36,032 bases of DNA from Candidatus Methylomirabilota bacterium (GCA_027293415.1 JAPUFX010000134.1:1-36032), one strand, 5' to 3'; positions 16,510-24,954 are shown, counted from the first letter of the stretch. The notes: generated from the letters alone by a model not told the origin. Program-made: numbers and translations.

Positions 16510-17463
16510 GTGGTCCCCGCCGTGATGGCTCCACAGCGCGTCATCCTGATTTTTTTGACTTGCCTTGCACCACTACCCGCCTTTGCAGCCACTTCGCCAA
16601 TTCCCTTCCCTATAGAGGTCCTCGATGAGAGGGCGAAACAGAAGGTCGAGACCCTCCTGAATGATCACACTCTCAAGCGTTCCCTATCGCTCGAACATCC
16701 GATTCTGAATCGTCCTCTTCACCAATTCCTCCTTGACCGCCCGGACGTCGGGGCCGCGATTTCCCGAAGCCTTGCGATCGGCAACTACACGATCACGCGA
16801 GTAGGTCCGGACCTGTTTCACGGACATGACCCGGATGGGGTCGAAGGGGATATGGAAATCCTCTACCGGGATGAAGGACATCGGGTGTACTTTGCGGAAG
16901 GAATCGCCGAGGGGGCGTTGATCACGTTGCGAGGGAAGACCGTAATCTTTCAAGAGTCTCAGTACGGGAGGGCCGATCATGGGCAGGAGTGGGTAAAGAG
17001 CCGGCTCACCATATATGCCAAAATTGAAAATCCGATTCTTGCTTTCTTTATCAAGATTTTTGAGCCACTCGTTGGAAAACTAGTGGACCCCAAGCTCAGC
17101 AAAGCACAAGGTGTGGTTCGGCAGGTGAGTGAGTTGATGGTTCAAGACCCGCAAGAGAGCTACGGGCGGATTGCAAAGTCTGGCGAACTGTCAACCGAAG
17201 ACCTCATGACTCTTCGAAAGTTGATGAAATTCCCTGAACCCTCAGCCCGCGAAAGAGAAATTAGACGCCGCGCTGGAGCCCCCAGAGGAGTCGGTGTAGT
17301 TGCGGCAGGATGCGATAGGGAAAGCCACGCTGGCGGACATAATCCGCCAGACCAGAAAGGACAGCCTTGTACTCGGACACCAAACCGTTTGGCTGGAGGA
17401 TCACCTTGGCGCTGGGAAGGCCACGACTCTCGACAAATTCCTGGACCTCTGGCAGATCGATGA
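16510..17463 (+). CDS. Exported protein of unknown function, C-terminus read through into antisense queE
   Basis: The frame encodes 317 residues, with a signal peptide (about 6-27, VILIFLTCLAPLPAFA). A mixed domain follows (about 30-245) with an aspartate/glycine-rich patch (GHDPDGVEGDMEILYRDEGHRVYFAEG) and a hydrophobic helix (ILAFFIKIFEPLVGKLV). It does not match a family I know. It starts two bases after the dctP-like stop: GTG 16510 with AAAGGG upstream, or ATG 16525. Residues from about 251 on are the antisense of queE and look random (proline, glycine and arginine rich). In another frame a TAG lies at 17262-17264, right at the queE stop. A frameshift that lost the native stop is likely, though a sequencing error is possible. 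Confidence 0.65.
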   Translation: MVPAVMAPQRVILIFLTCLAPLPAFAATSPIPFPIEVLDERAKQKVETLLNDHTLKRSLSLEHPILNRPLHQFLLDRPDVGAAISRSLAIGNYTITRVGPDLFHGHDPDGVEGDMEILYRDEGHRVYFAEGIAEGALITLRGKTVIFQESQYGRADHGQEWVKSRLTIYAKIENPILAFFIKIFEPLVGKLVDPKLSKAQGVVRQVSELMVQDPQESYGRIAKSGELSTEDLMTLRKLMKFPEPSAREREIRRRAGAPRGVGVVAAGCDRESHAGGHNPPDQKGQPCTRTPNRLAGGSPWRWEGHDSRQIPGPLADR

Positions 17464-17950
17464 CCGGATCGCAGATGACAAACTTCAGATAGAAGTTCTG
17501 GGTCTTGCCGAGCCAATCCAGGGAACCCCATTCACGCTCCATTCCCGCATTTTTGAGCTTCGGTGAGACAGCCCAGTGGCGTACCACGTCGAGTAACGCC
17601 TGTTCCGGCGTGTGTAGTCCATTGGTCTCGACCACGACTTGATAGCCCCCCGCGTCGAACGCGGTGACGAGGGGCAGGATCGGCTGAAGCAGCGGCTCGC
17701 CACCGGTGATGGTAACAAGAGGCGCCCTGGGTTCCTCCCGAAACCATCCCAGTATCTCCTCCATCGTCATTGAACTGTAGTCCTTCTCTTCCACTGCATG
17801 ATCCTGATCCAGCCAGGTGTACTTTGTATCGCACCAGTTACACGTGAGGTCGCACCGGTAGAGCCGGACGAAGTGGGAAGGGATACCCATCACTTCTCCC
17901 TCCCCCTGGATCGAGGTAAACAGCTCGCTTACCTTAAAGCTCGTGTCCAT
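17261..17950 (-). CDS. queE: 7-carboxy-7-deazaguanine synthase, radical SAM
   Basis: It forms 7-carboxy-7-deazaguanine from 6-carboxytetrahydropterin in the queuosine/preQ0 pathway. The protein has 229 residues. FTSIQGEGEVMG near the start is the QueE signature, the iron-sulfur cysteines are C33-x3-C37-x2-C40 (CDLTCNWC), and SAM-binding TITGGEPLLQ and VVVETNG follow. No queC, queD or queF is nearby. The ATG at 17950 keeps the QGEG motif; a later ATG (M21) has a better ribosome binding site but would delete that motif. The promoter at 17959-17987 lies so close that the transcript should be nearly leaderless. The 3' end overlaps the convergent unknown gene by about 200 bases. Confidence 0.94.
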   Translation of the reverse strand: MDTSFKVSELFTSIQGEGEVMGIPSHFVRLYRCDLTCNWCDTKYTWLDQDHAVEEKDYSSMTMEEILGWFREEPRAPLVTITGGEPLLQPILPLVTAFDAGGYQVVVETNGLHTPEQALLDVVRHWAVSPKLKNAGMEREWGSLDWLGKTQNFYLKFVICDPVIDLPEVQEFVESRGLPSAKVILQPNGLVSEYKAVLSGLADYVRQRGFPYRILPQLHRLLWGLQRGV

Positions 17951-17958
17951 AATTAAAA

Positions 17959-17987
17959 ACTGTACGGTGTCAACTCCATGCTGTCAA
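17959..17987 (-). promoter_or_regulatory. Sigma-70 promoter of queE (predicts a leaderless transcript)
   Basis: On the minus strand, perfect TTGACA (17987-17982), a 17-base spacer, then TACAGT (17964-17959, 4 of 6). Only eight bases separate the -10 from the ATG, so transcription would start at or next to the start codon. Confidence 0.55.
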
Positions 17988-18273
17988 CGACTTCATCAGT
18001 CTGGCTATCAGTGCTCAGCCTGGAACGGTGTGAGGTGTCAGGGATGAGGTATTCGGTGTTCGGTGAGGCCGGCGAGGGGAGGAAATCCTGAGGAAGGTGG
18101 AAACTGGCTTGCGTACGGCCGGGGTCCCGCCGCCGGAGCGTAGCAGAGGCGGGGGTGGCCGTCCTGATGCATTCTGATCCGCTTTGCACGTAATAGAAAT
18201 CTATCACCAGGGCACCCCGCGGAACTTTCCGCCGACGAAGGATGCCTTCCCGAGCCGGCGGACCGGACCGCTC
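17988..18273. repeat. Spacer upstream of queE: one-armed heptad array and a dispersed 25-base repeat
   Basis: Read on the minus strand, 18070-17990 is a run of 7-base words (CACCGAA, CACCGAA, TACCTCA, TCCCTGA, CACCTCA, CACCGTT, then GCACTGA, TAGCCAG). GCCGGCGAGGGGAG at 18068 starts the second copy of the 25-base repeat seen at 15323. The remainder (18093-18273) is GC-rich with inverted GCCGCCGG-type patches. I see no gene and no preQ1 riboswitch here. Confidence 0.6.
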
Positions 18274-19311
18274 TCAAAGCTTAATGCCGGGCCATCGGTC
18301 CATCGGATCGGTTGAACGGACGACGTGCATTCCCGCATCAGCGAATCTCTGGAATGCGGCATCCGCCTGATCCGAGTAATCGATGACCCCCGGGACAACC
18401 ACGGGAGACGTACAATCTTCTAAGAGATACACTTTCTCGACCAAGCTCCGGTCTCTGGCAAGCACATGCTCCAACAGGTCCTCGATCGTCCAAGCGACAC
18501 AGTGACTCTTGGCCTGTCCAGTGATGAGGACTGCATCAAATTGCAAGAGCTTCTCGAAAAACTTGTCGCTCTTTTGGCCGATCGGCTCTCCCTCCGGGCC
18601 TTCCAACACCTCAGGCCCAAAAGCGGAATAATGCTCGGTAAACGGATTGTCTCCTGTGACATGGAAATCCGGTTGACTATACCGGGCTACGCTATGGAAG
18701 AAGATGGCTTCCTCAACAGATGAAACAAGGGCATGACCGATCCCTCCCAACATGGCATGATATGGCCAGATGGTGAGGTCATATTTACCGCTCTTTTTTA
18801 GTTGGTGCGTATAGAAGATGAGGTGTCGCTGCCCGTAATTCTCGGTGATCTGAAGAGTGTGACAAAGGGCAGGGTTGAATTTCCAGAGGCCGTTCTTTAT
18901 ATCCTCTTCAGAAACGAGGGTGAAGGGTGCCGGATGTTCCCCACGGTCATTGACCAGATAGATCGCATGAAAAATCTGCATCGCCTGGTGTGTATCCATC
19001 GTCGGACAAATTTGGGTAATCACATCAAGATTTCGATAAATGAAATCGCACAGCCTTCGATTGTCGTCCACCGCTCCTGTCCCTGAACGTGCACCGACAT
19101 ATAACTCAAATCCGGGAATACAAAACGTATTTTGTATATCTATCGCTACAAAACAGATTTTGAATCGGTCGCCGCGTGCGGGCGGTATGTGATGTTGCTT
19201 CACCCAATTCGAAGCTTCACGGGCCCGCTCCTCATAGGGAACTTTCCAGACCTGACCCACTTTATCTGGGTGGAAGTGAGGTGGGATCGGAAGTTCACGG
19301 CGTGCCGTCAT
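18274..19311 (-). CDS. Isochorismatase-like cysteine hydrolase (nicotinamidase-related)
   Basis: The protein has 345 residues. The expected catalytic aspartate is D58 in [11 protein letters not shown], a metal-site-like DxH plus H is at D106/H108/H115 ([11 protein letters not shown]), a lysine lies before the substrate loop ([14 protein letters not shown]176), and the nucleophile cysteine is C271 in [17 protein letters not shown]. It is about 130 residues longer than ordinary nicotinamidases, with an N-terminal extension of about 45 residues and insertions around 200-250. Amide hydrolysis of a nicotinamide-like or other substrate is inferred. AAAGGAAA precedes the ATG, and a strong promoter lies at 19357-19385. 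It is monocistronic or reads towards queE. Confidence 0.82.
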   Translation of the reverse strand: MTARRELPIPPHFHPDKVGQVWKVPYEERAREASNWVKQHHIPPARGDRFKICFVAIDIQNTFCIPGFELYVGARSGTGAVDDNRRLCDFIYRNLDVITQICPTMDTHQAMQIFHAIYLVNDRGEHPAPFTLVSEEDIKNGLWKFNPALCHTLQITENYGQRHLIFYTHQLKKSGKYDLTIWPYHAMLGGIGHALVSSVEEAIFFHSVARYSQPDFHVTGDNPFTEHYSAFGPEVLEGPEGEPIGQKSDKFFEKLLQFDAVLITGQAKSHCVAWTIEDLLEHVLARDRSLVEKVYLLEDCTSPVVVPGVIDYSDQADAAFQRFADAGMHVVRSTDPMDRWPGIKL

Positions 19312-19356
19312 TTTCCTTTGCCTCTCGGTAATTACTGTACCCTTGCCTTAAGGCGA

Positions 19357-19385
19357 ACTATAGACCCCGGGCTAACCTCCGTCAA
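19357..19385 (-). promoter_or_regulatory. Sigma-70 promoter of the cysteine hydrolase
   Basis: On the minus strand, TTGACG (19385-19380), a 17-base spacer and TATAGT (19362-19357); each hexamer matches 5 of 6 consensus positions. It lies about 45 bases upstream of the ATG. Confidence 0.7.
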
Positions 19386-19411
19386 GCTGACGCTACCTCA
19401 GTGTGTTGAGT

Positions 19412-20389
19412 CTACAGCTGTCGAAGCTTGGGATTGAAGGCCTCCCTGAGCCCCTCCCCGAAGAGGTTGAAGGCGAGCACGACAATCAGGATCGCCGTGC
19501 CGGGGATAATGGTGAGCCACGAGGCATCGAACAGAAAATTCTTCCCGTCTGCGAGGATATTCCCCCACGTCGCGTCCGGGGGCGGAACACCGAACCCGAG
19601 GAAGGAGAGGCCTGCCTCGGTCAGGATCGCATAGGCGATCCCCAGGGTGGCCGAGACTAGGACCGGGGCGATGGCATTCGGGATGAGGTGGCGGAGGATG
19701 ATCTGGGGACCCGGGACCCCGAGCGCATGCGCCGCCTGGATAAAGTCCTGCTCGCGCAGCGCCAGGATCTCGGCGCGGACGAAGCGCGCCGTTCCGGTCC
19801 AACTGGTGATACCGATCACGACCATAATATTCCATATCGACGGCTTCAGGACGGCCACAACTGTTAGAATTAGGAAGAACGATGGGAAAGAAAGGAACAC
19901 ATCAATGAGACCGGCAATCAGGGTGTCCCAAGTCATCAGCCGGAGAGCCCCGATTCCGATCCGCACGCGACCGTAGTACCCAGCGATGCCTCCCAGGGTG
20001 ATCCCGATGGCGACCGCAATGCCGACAGCCACGAAGCCGACCAAGAGAGAGACGAACGCCCCCTCGAGCATGCGGGCAAAGACATCGCGTCCAAGATCAT
20101 CCGTGCCAAGCAGATAGATGCCGAGGCGTGGCAAGTCCTCTGCGGGGACTGCCTGGGGGTTGGGTAGCGACAGTGGGGGCTTGAACTTGTCCGCGAGCCT
20201 CACCTGCCGGGGGTCGAGAACCGGGCTTTCCCCCTTCGTCAGAAGCAGACCCAGGACGGCCACGACGAAAAAGACGACGCAGGCCAGCATGCCTGCCACG
20301 GCAGTCCGGTTCCGGAGAAAGAATCGCCAGGCGAGGCGGGAGGGGGAGACCGTCACCTCCGAGGGTCGTGACTCTGTCCACGTCGCCAT
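19412..20389 (-). CDS. ABC transporter permease, DppC/OppC type
   Basis: The protein has 325 residues: cytoplasmic N-terminus, first membrane helix at about 31-52, a periplasmic domain, then five helices with the permease loop ALGVPGPQIILRHLIPNAIAPV and the C-terminal motif LTEAGLSFLGFGVPPPDATWGNIL, both diagnostic of the peptide/nickel family. It pairs with the DppB-type permease immediately upstream (stop to start gap of two bases). The two form the membrane channel for an oligopeptide, nickel or similar solute delivered by the binding protein. ATPase subunits are not in the window and must be encoded elsewhere. Confidence 0.93.
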   Translation of the reverse strand: MATWTESRPSEVTVSPSRLAWRFFLRNRTAVAGMLACVVFFVVAVLGLLLTKGESPVLDPRQVRLADKFKPPLSLPNPQAVPAEDLPRLGIYLLGTDDLGRDVFARMLEGAFVSLLVGFVAVGIAVAIGITLGGIAGYYGRVRIGIGALRLMTWDTLIAGLIDVFLSFPSFFLILTVVAVLKPSIWNIMVVIGITSWTGTARFVRAEILALREQDFIQAAHALGVPGPQIILRHLIPNAIAPVLVSATLGIAYAILTEAGLSFLGFGVPPPDATWGNILADGKNFLFDASWLTIIPGTAILIVVLAFNLFGEGLREAFNPKLRQL

Positions 20390-20391
20390 CG

Positions 20392-21360
20392 TTACTCGGC
20401 CTCCAGCCGGATCCGTGGGTCCGCCACCATGTAGAGCACGTCCGAGAGCAACGTCCCCAGCAGGGTCAAGACCGCCGCGATGAAATTCAGGCTAATCACG
20501 ATCGGGTAGTCGCGGCTCAGGATCGCCTCGTAGCCTAATCGCCCGATCCCCGGCCATGCAAAGATTGTCTCAATAATCACACTGCCGCCGATCAGTGCCG
20601 GGACCAGCAGACCAAGCATCGTCACGAAGGGGAGCAGGGCATTGCGCAGGGCGTGCTTATAGAGGACGGTATCCTCACTCAACCCTTTGGCCCTGGCGGT
20701 CCGCACGTAGTCCGAGTTGATGACCTCGAGCATCTGCGAACGCACATACCGCGACAGGACGGCAATCCCCGCGGTCGCCCCGAGGACCGACGGCAGGACC
20801 AGGTGCCACGTCCGATCCATGAGGCGCAAAGGGGCCGCGACTCCCTCGCGTCCAAACGTTCTCAGTCCGATCACATCCACGTGGAAAGTCTGGACGACGA
20901 AGATAATGAGGAGATATGCAAGGTAAAACCCCGGTACAGAAATCAGCGCGAAGACGATGACGGTCGTGACCTTGTCAAAGAGCGAGTTCCGACGGATGGC
21001 GCTAGCGATCCCCAGTGGAAAGGCATAGCACCAGATGAGGACCGTCCCGACCAGGAAGAGAGGGAAACTGTTCCAGAACCGTTCGATGATCTTTGGCAAG
21101 ACCGGCTGGCTGTCTTTGAAGGCACGCAGTTCTCCGGTAAAGAGCTTGCGATAGAACAGGACGTATTGAACGTAAAGTGGCTTGTCGAGGTCAAACGCCT
21201 TCCGATAGCGCTCAAGCTGCTCACGGGTAAACCGCGGGTTCAGGGGATCGATCTGGCTCGGTTGTCCCGGGGCGAGATGGATGACGGCGAACGAGATCAC
21301 CGAGACAAAGAAGAGGGTCCAAAGTTTCTTCCACCCAATGCGGAGCAGCGCGGAGAGCAT
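20392..21360 (-). CDS. ABC transporter permease, DppB/OppB type
   Basis: The protein has 322 residues. The N-terminal signature is present (LWTLFFVSVISFAVIHLAPGQP). The family loops follow: YVRSQMLEVINSDYVRTARAKGLSEDTVLYKHALRNALLPFVTM and GSVIIETIFAWPGIGRLGYEAILSRDYPIV. It sits between the binding protein (six bases away) and the DppC-type permease. Residues about 45-95 include a loop rich in charged residues that is a little longer than usual (FTREQLERYRKAFDLDKPLYVQYVLFYRKLF), as in Opp-type members. Confidence 0.93.
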   Translation of the reverse strand: MLSALLRIGWKKLWTLFFVSVISFAVIHLAPGQPSQIDPLNPRFTREQLERYRKAFDLDKPLYVQYVLFYRKLFTGELRAFKDSQPVLPKIIERFWNSFPLFLVGTVLIWCYAFPLGIASAIRRNSLFDKVTTVIVFALISVPGFYLAYLLIIFVVQTFHVDVIGLRTFGREGVAAPLRLMDRTWHLVLPSVLGATAGIAVLSRYVRSQMLEVINSDYVRTARAKGLSEDTVLYKHALRNALLPFVTMLGLLVPALIGGSVIIETIFAWPGIGRLGYEAILSRDYPIVISLNFIAAVLTLLGTLLSDVLYMVADPRIRLEAE

Positions 21361-21366
21361 TTTACC

Positions 21367-23472
21367 TCAATAGGCCGCGAGCACGGGTTCTGAGGTCTTT
21401 ACCCACTGGTTGAAATGGAAGTTGATTCGACCCAGCTTATCGGCAACAATCGGCAGGTATTGGGGCGTCCCCTCGGGATCCCGGACCATCCGAACGAGTT
21501 TCCGGTCGAGAAGGGTGAGGCCCTTGCCGACGAAGAGGAACGTGTAGGGCTGGTCCTGGGCGATCAGCTCGTGCAAACGTCTCGCCATTTCGACCTGCCG
21601 CGCACGGTTATACTCCTGGCGGATGCGGATCATTAAGGCATCCGCCTCCGGATTGGAATACCCGACGAAATTGAGCTGGAAGTGCCCCATCTGGCTCGAG
21701 TGAAAGATCTGGTAGAGATCTGCATCCAGCCCCATGGACCAGCCGAGAATCAGGGCGTCGAAATCCCCCTTGTCCACTCGCTCGTTGATGAACACCGCCC
21801 ACTCCATGATGAGGGTCTCCACTTTGATTCCCAGGCGGCGCCACGCGTTCTGGGCAACCACCATCACGGCCTTCCGGACCTCATTACCCAAATTGGTGAT
21901 CAAGGTAAAGGCCAAGCGCTTTCCATCCTTTTCGAGCCATCCTTCGGCGTTCCGGGTCCACCCGGCCTCGGCGAGAAGACGGAGTGCCCCCTCAGGGTCG
22001 TAGGGGAGTGGCTTCACTGCTGGGTTGTAGAACTCGGTCTGCTTTGGATAGGGACCGGTGGTCCGCTCCGCCTGGCCGTAAAGAACATAGTCAATGATCT
22101 CTTGGACGTTGATCGCCATGCCCAACGCCTTCCGCACGCGGACATCCTGGAAGATCGGTCGCCGCATGTTGTAGCCAATGTACGTGTAACCTAACCCGAG
22201 CCGCGAGAAGTTCTGGAAGCGCGGATCGTGCTTCAACCGCTCCACCTGATGCGGCTGCGCGCCGTAGGCATCGCTCGTGCCCGCATAGAAGGTCAGCTCG
22301 GCCGTCAGCAGATCGGGAATGACCCGGTACAGATACTCGCGAAGGTTTGGTGAGCCCTCCCAGTAATCTCGAAAACGCCTCAGGCGGATAAACTGGTCGG
22401 TCTTCCACTCGGCGAATCGAAAGGGGCCCGTCCCGATCGGTGCTCTATTGAACGCGGAATCGCGGATGGAATAGGTCTTGGGATCTCGGCCAAGGCGGAT
22501 TGCCTCTGCCTTGAGACGCTCCCGGTTCAGCAGGTGCTCCGGCAGTATCCCCATACCCCAGCTCCCGAACCCCGGCTCGAAGAGCCGTTTGTAGATGATC
22601 TTGACGGTGTACCGGCCGAGCGGCTCCACTGCCTTGACCGGCTCGAAGTCCGGAACCCGGGGTGAGAGGTTTTCCGGAGCCATGATCGCCTGATAGGTAA
22701 ACTTCACGTCGCCCGAGTCGAACTCGTGCCCGTCCTGAAAGAGCACGCCCTTCCGCAGCCGAAATAGGACGACCGGGTTGTGCTCGGTTGCCGGGACGAG
22801 TGCGGCGGTCCGCTCCCGGGTGATGACCGGCTCAGCCGCCTCGACAAAGCGGGAAGGGTCGATCCGGTCCCCGTAGCCACCCAGCAAGCGGTTGAGCTTG
22901 ACAAAGAAGTCTTGGTCTACCTCGCTCAGGGTGAACTTGACCCGGGACGGCTGATGCACCGTCACCTTCACCATACGCTTCTTCGGTTTGCCCGACTCCT
23001 GCCTCGGAATTGCCACTTCGATCTGTTCGATCTTCGATTGGCCGGGCAACAGCTCGATCTTCTGCACGAGTCGAAGGGCAGGATCGCGAGCTGCCCGTGC
23101 CTTTTCAAGATGGCGGAGGAGACGGTCGGCGGTCACTGGATTACCGTCGGGCAGGCGCTGCGTGTCATCCACGACCAGGTAGGCCTCCTCGAAAATGTCC
23201 CACGACTCGGCGAGCCGGCCGCGGAAGGCGAGGTCGAGGTTCCGATCGATCAATCCCTCGAAGACAAGGCTATTAATGTCGCTGCTGGCCGAATCCGCGG
23301 CGAGGGTGGGATTCAGGATGGATGCATCACCGATGGAGGTTTGAATATATCGTGTGAGGCGTCCGGGGTCCCCCTTCACCTGGTCCTCAAAGGTGGGTAC
23401 CCAAAAGTAAGACTGGAGTAAGAAGAGGCTGACAAGGGTCGGAGCCAAGATCAGAATTTGCTTCACGCGCAT
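21367..23472 (-). CDS. ABC transporter substrate-binding protein, family 5 (peptide/nickel type)
   Basis: About 701 residues from the ATG at 23472, with an N-terminal hydrophobic signal or anchor (ILILAPTLVSLFLLQSYFW). The family-5 core is clear: LVFEGLIDRNLDLAFRGRLAESWDIF, VVLFRLRKGVLFQDGHEFDSGDVKFTYQAIM, YKRLFEPGFGSWGMGILPEHLL, RKALGMAINVQEIIDYVLYGQAERTTGPYPKQ. The protein is larger than typical members (500-600); the excess is an insertion at about 110-220 with no family resemblance. An upstream GTG (23517) would overlap a probable -10 (TATTAT, 23523-23518) and lacks a ribosome binding site. It feeds the two permeases downstream. The ligand cannot be deduced. Confidence 0.9.
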   Translation of the reverse strand: MRVKQILILAPTLVSLFLLQSYFWVPTFEDQVKGDPGRLTRYIQTSIGDASILNPTLAADSASSDINSLVFEGLIDRNLDLAFRGRLAESWDIFEEAYLVVDDTQRLPDGNPVTADRLLRHLEKARAARDPALRLVQKIELLPGQSKIEQIEVAIPRQESGKPKKRMVKVTVHQPSRVKFTLSEVDQDFFVKLNRLLGGYGDRIDPSRFVEAAEPVITRERTAALVPATEHNPVVLFRLRKGVLFQDGHEFDSGDVKFTYQAIMAPENLSPRVPDFEPVKAVEPLGRYTVKIIYKRLFEPGFGSWGMGILPEHLLNRERLKAEAIRLGRDPKTYSIRDSAFNRAPIGTGPFRFAEWKTDQFIRLRRFRDYWEGSPNLREYLYRVIPDLLTAELTFYAGTSDAYGAQPHQVERLKHDPRFQNFSRLGLGYTYIGYNMRRPIFQDVRVRKALGMAINVQEIIDYVLYGQAERTTGPYPKQTEFYNPAVKPLPYDPEGALRLLAEAGWTRNAEGWLEKDGKRLAFTLITNLGNEVRKAVMVVAQNAWRRLGIKVETLIMEWAVFINERVDKGDFDALILGWSMGLDADLYQIFHSSQMGHFQLNFVGYSNPEADALMIRIRQEYNRARQVEMARRLHELIAQDQPYTFLFVGKGLTLLDRKLVRMVRDPEGTPQYLPIVADKLGRINFHFNQWVKTSEPVLAAY

Positions 23473-23656
23473 ACGCAACCTCGCGGTGCCAATTCCCTTG
23501 TGCTTCGAAACGCACACATAATAATGTGCAGGCGAACCATTAGAACAAGATTAGATGAGGATGAGAAGTCGCTCATGGAGGCCGGTGGAGACCGCTCTCA
23601 CGCGAAATAGGGTTTGGCACGTGCGCCCGGTCATCACGGTCACGACAGAGTGTTCG

Positions 23657-24007
23657 TTACTGTGCCGAGGGGGGAGGTTCTGGCTGTGCCGGGACTGGCT
23701 CGGCTGGCTGCGCCGGGGCCGACTTTGCTGGCGCTGCCCTTACCGGCTCCTCCGGGATTACCGAAGTAGGTTGTTGTTGCCGGACGGCGTAGATCGTGAG
23801 GATGACCGAGGTCACCATAAACAGGGCAGCAAGTGCGGTGGTCATCCTATGCAGAAACGTGGTCGGTCCCCGACCTCCAAAGACGGTCTGAGAAGACCCC
23901 CCACCAAAGGCTGCGCCAATGTCTGCTCCCTTCCCGGTCTGGATCAAAATCACCCCGATCAAGGCTAAGCCCAGCAGGACATGCAGAATCAGCAGTACTG
24001 CGTGCAT
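23657..24007 (-). CDS. secG: Protein-export membrane protein SecG
   Basis: Third component of the SecYEG translocon. The 116-residue protein has two membrane helices (about 3-21 and 56-74) around the conserved cytoplasmic loop IGVILIQTGKGADIGAAFGGGSSQTVFG. The Pro/Ala/Gln-rich tail (about 85-116) is a common low-complexity extension. AAGGAGG precedes the ATG. It follows tpiA, the usual gap-pgk-tpiA-secG order, with a large heptad hairpin in the spacer. The 139 bases downstream hold nothing recognisable. Confidence 0.95.
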   Translation of the reverse strand: MHAVLLILHVLLGLALIGVILIQTGKGADIGAAFGGGSSQTVFGGRGPTTFLHRMTTALAALFMVTSVILTIYAVRQQQPTSVIPEEPVRAAPAKSAPAQPAEPVPAQPEPPPSAQ

Positions 24008-24025
24008 CGATCCTCCTTCTCTAAT

Positions 24026-24188
24026 CGTTATTCGATGACCGTTGATCTGTGACCGTTATTCGACGACCGATCACCGTAAACCGATGACCGTAAAAGATTA
24101 ATAGATACTTCTTCGGCCGTCGAAAGTCGGTCAACTATCATCGGTACTCGGTCTTCGGTCATCGGTGGTCGGTCACCGGTGGACGTCG
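24026..24188. repeat. Long heptanucleotide hairpin between tpiA and secG
   Basis: Ten left-arm words (GTTATTC, GATGACC, GTTGATC, TGTGACC, GTTATTC, GACGACC, GATCACC, GTAAACC, GATGACC, GTAAAAG) run in perfect 7-base register. After a 30-base loop come ten inverted words (TCGGTCA, ACTATCA, TCGGTAC, TCGGTCT, TCGGTCA, TCGGTGG, TCGGTCA, CCGGTGG and so on). It is the best example of the family in the window. Confidence 0.85.
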
Positions 24189-24192
24189 GACT

Positions 24193-24954
24193 TTATACTT
24201 TCTCGAAACGCACAATCCGCGCAAAGGTATCCGCCTTCAGGCTCGCCCCACCCACTAATGCCCCGTCGATATCCCGCTCGGCCATCAGTCCATCGATATT
24301 GTCGGGCTTGACGCTCCCCCCGTAAAGGATACGGACTGCATTGGCCATTGCCTCCCCCCAGAGCTCAGCTAGTCGCTCCCGGATCAAGCTGTGAACTTCC
24401 GCTGCCTGTTCTGCACTGGCGGTGCGTCCGGTCCCAATAGCCCACACCGGCTCGTAGGCTACGGTGATTCCTTCCGCCGACTGAGCGGGAATGCCGCTCA
24501 ACCCCCCCTGCAGCTGCCCCTCGACCACCTGAAACGTGCGACCGTCTTCCCGCTCTACCAAAGTCTCACCGACGCAGAGGATGGGGGTCAGTCGGTGCTC
24601 CAGGGCCGTCTTCAGCTTCCGGTTGACCTGCGGGTCGGCCTCGCCAAAGTACTGCCGTCTCTCGGAATGGCCCAAGATCACGTACCGGCATCCGACATCC
24701 TTTAGCATCAATGGGGAGACTTCGCCGGTAAACGCCCCTTCCTTTTCCCAGTGCATGTTCTGTGCCCCGAGACCGATCCGAGAGCCCTTGAGGGCTCCAG
24801 CCACTGCCGGCAAGGCGGTGAAGGGGGGGCACACCACCACCTCTGCCTCGTCGTCATGCTCCTCCAAAAGCGACTGGAGCTGTTTCACCAGCGCCACCGC
24901 ATCAGCGGTGGTTAGGTACATCTTCCAGTTGCCCGCGATTAAAGGTATCCGCAT
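24193..24954 (-). CDS. tpiA: Triosephosphate isomerase
   Basis: Interconverts dihydroxyacetone phosphate and glyceraldehyde 3-phosphate. The 253-residue protein starts MRIPLIAGNWKMY and has N9, K11, H96 (ILGHSERR) and catalytic E168 (AYEPVWAIGTG), plus the phosphate-binding GGSVKPDN. The ATG at 24954 is chosen over the longer frame from 25008, because the extra 18 residues are translated heptad repeat. No Shine-Dalgarno is visible before this ATG; the repeat abuts it. It is the third gene of gap-pgk-tpiA-secG. Confidence 0.96.
   Translation of the reverse strand: MRIPLIAGNWKMYLTTADAVALVKQLQSLLEEHDDEAEVVVCPPFTALPAVAGALKGSRIGLGAQNMHWEKEGAFTGEVSPLMLKDVGCRYVILGHSERRQYFGEADPQVNRKLKTALEHRLTPILCVGETLVEREDGRTFQVVEGQLQGGLSGIPAQSAEGITVAYEPVWAIGTGRTASAEQAAEVHSLIRERLAELWGEAMANAVRILYGGSVKPDNIDGLMAERDIDGALVGGASLKADTFARIVRFEKV

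Noticed and set aside
17953-18207. 84-codon minus-strand frame upstream of queE
   Set aside because: Its translation is heptad repeat plus GC-rich spacer, and it would overlap the queE promoter.
17951-18273. preQ1 riboswitch upstream of queE
   Set aside because: The promoter sits directly at the start codon, leaving no room for an aptamer in the transcript, and no preQ1 aptamer pattern was found.
24150-24190. Heptad hairpins as rho-independent terminators
   Set aside because: They lack the U-tract after the stem, and several lie within operons whose downstream genes have no other promoter, so they are not treated as terminators.
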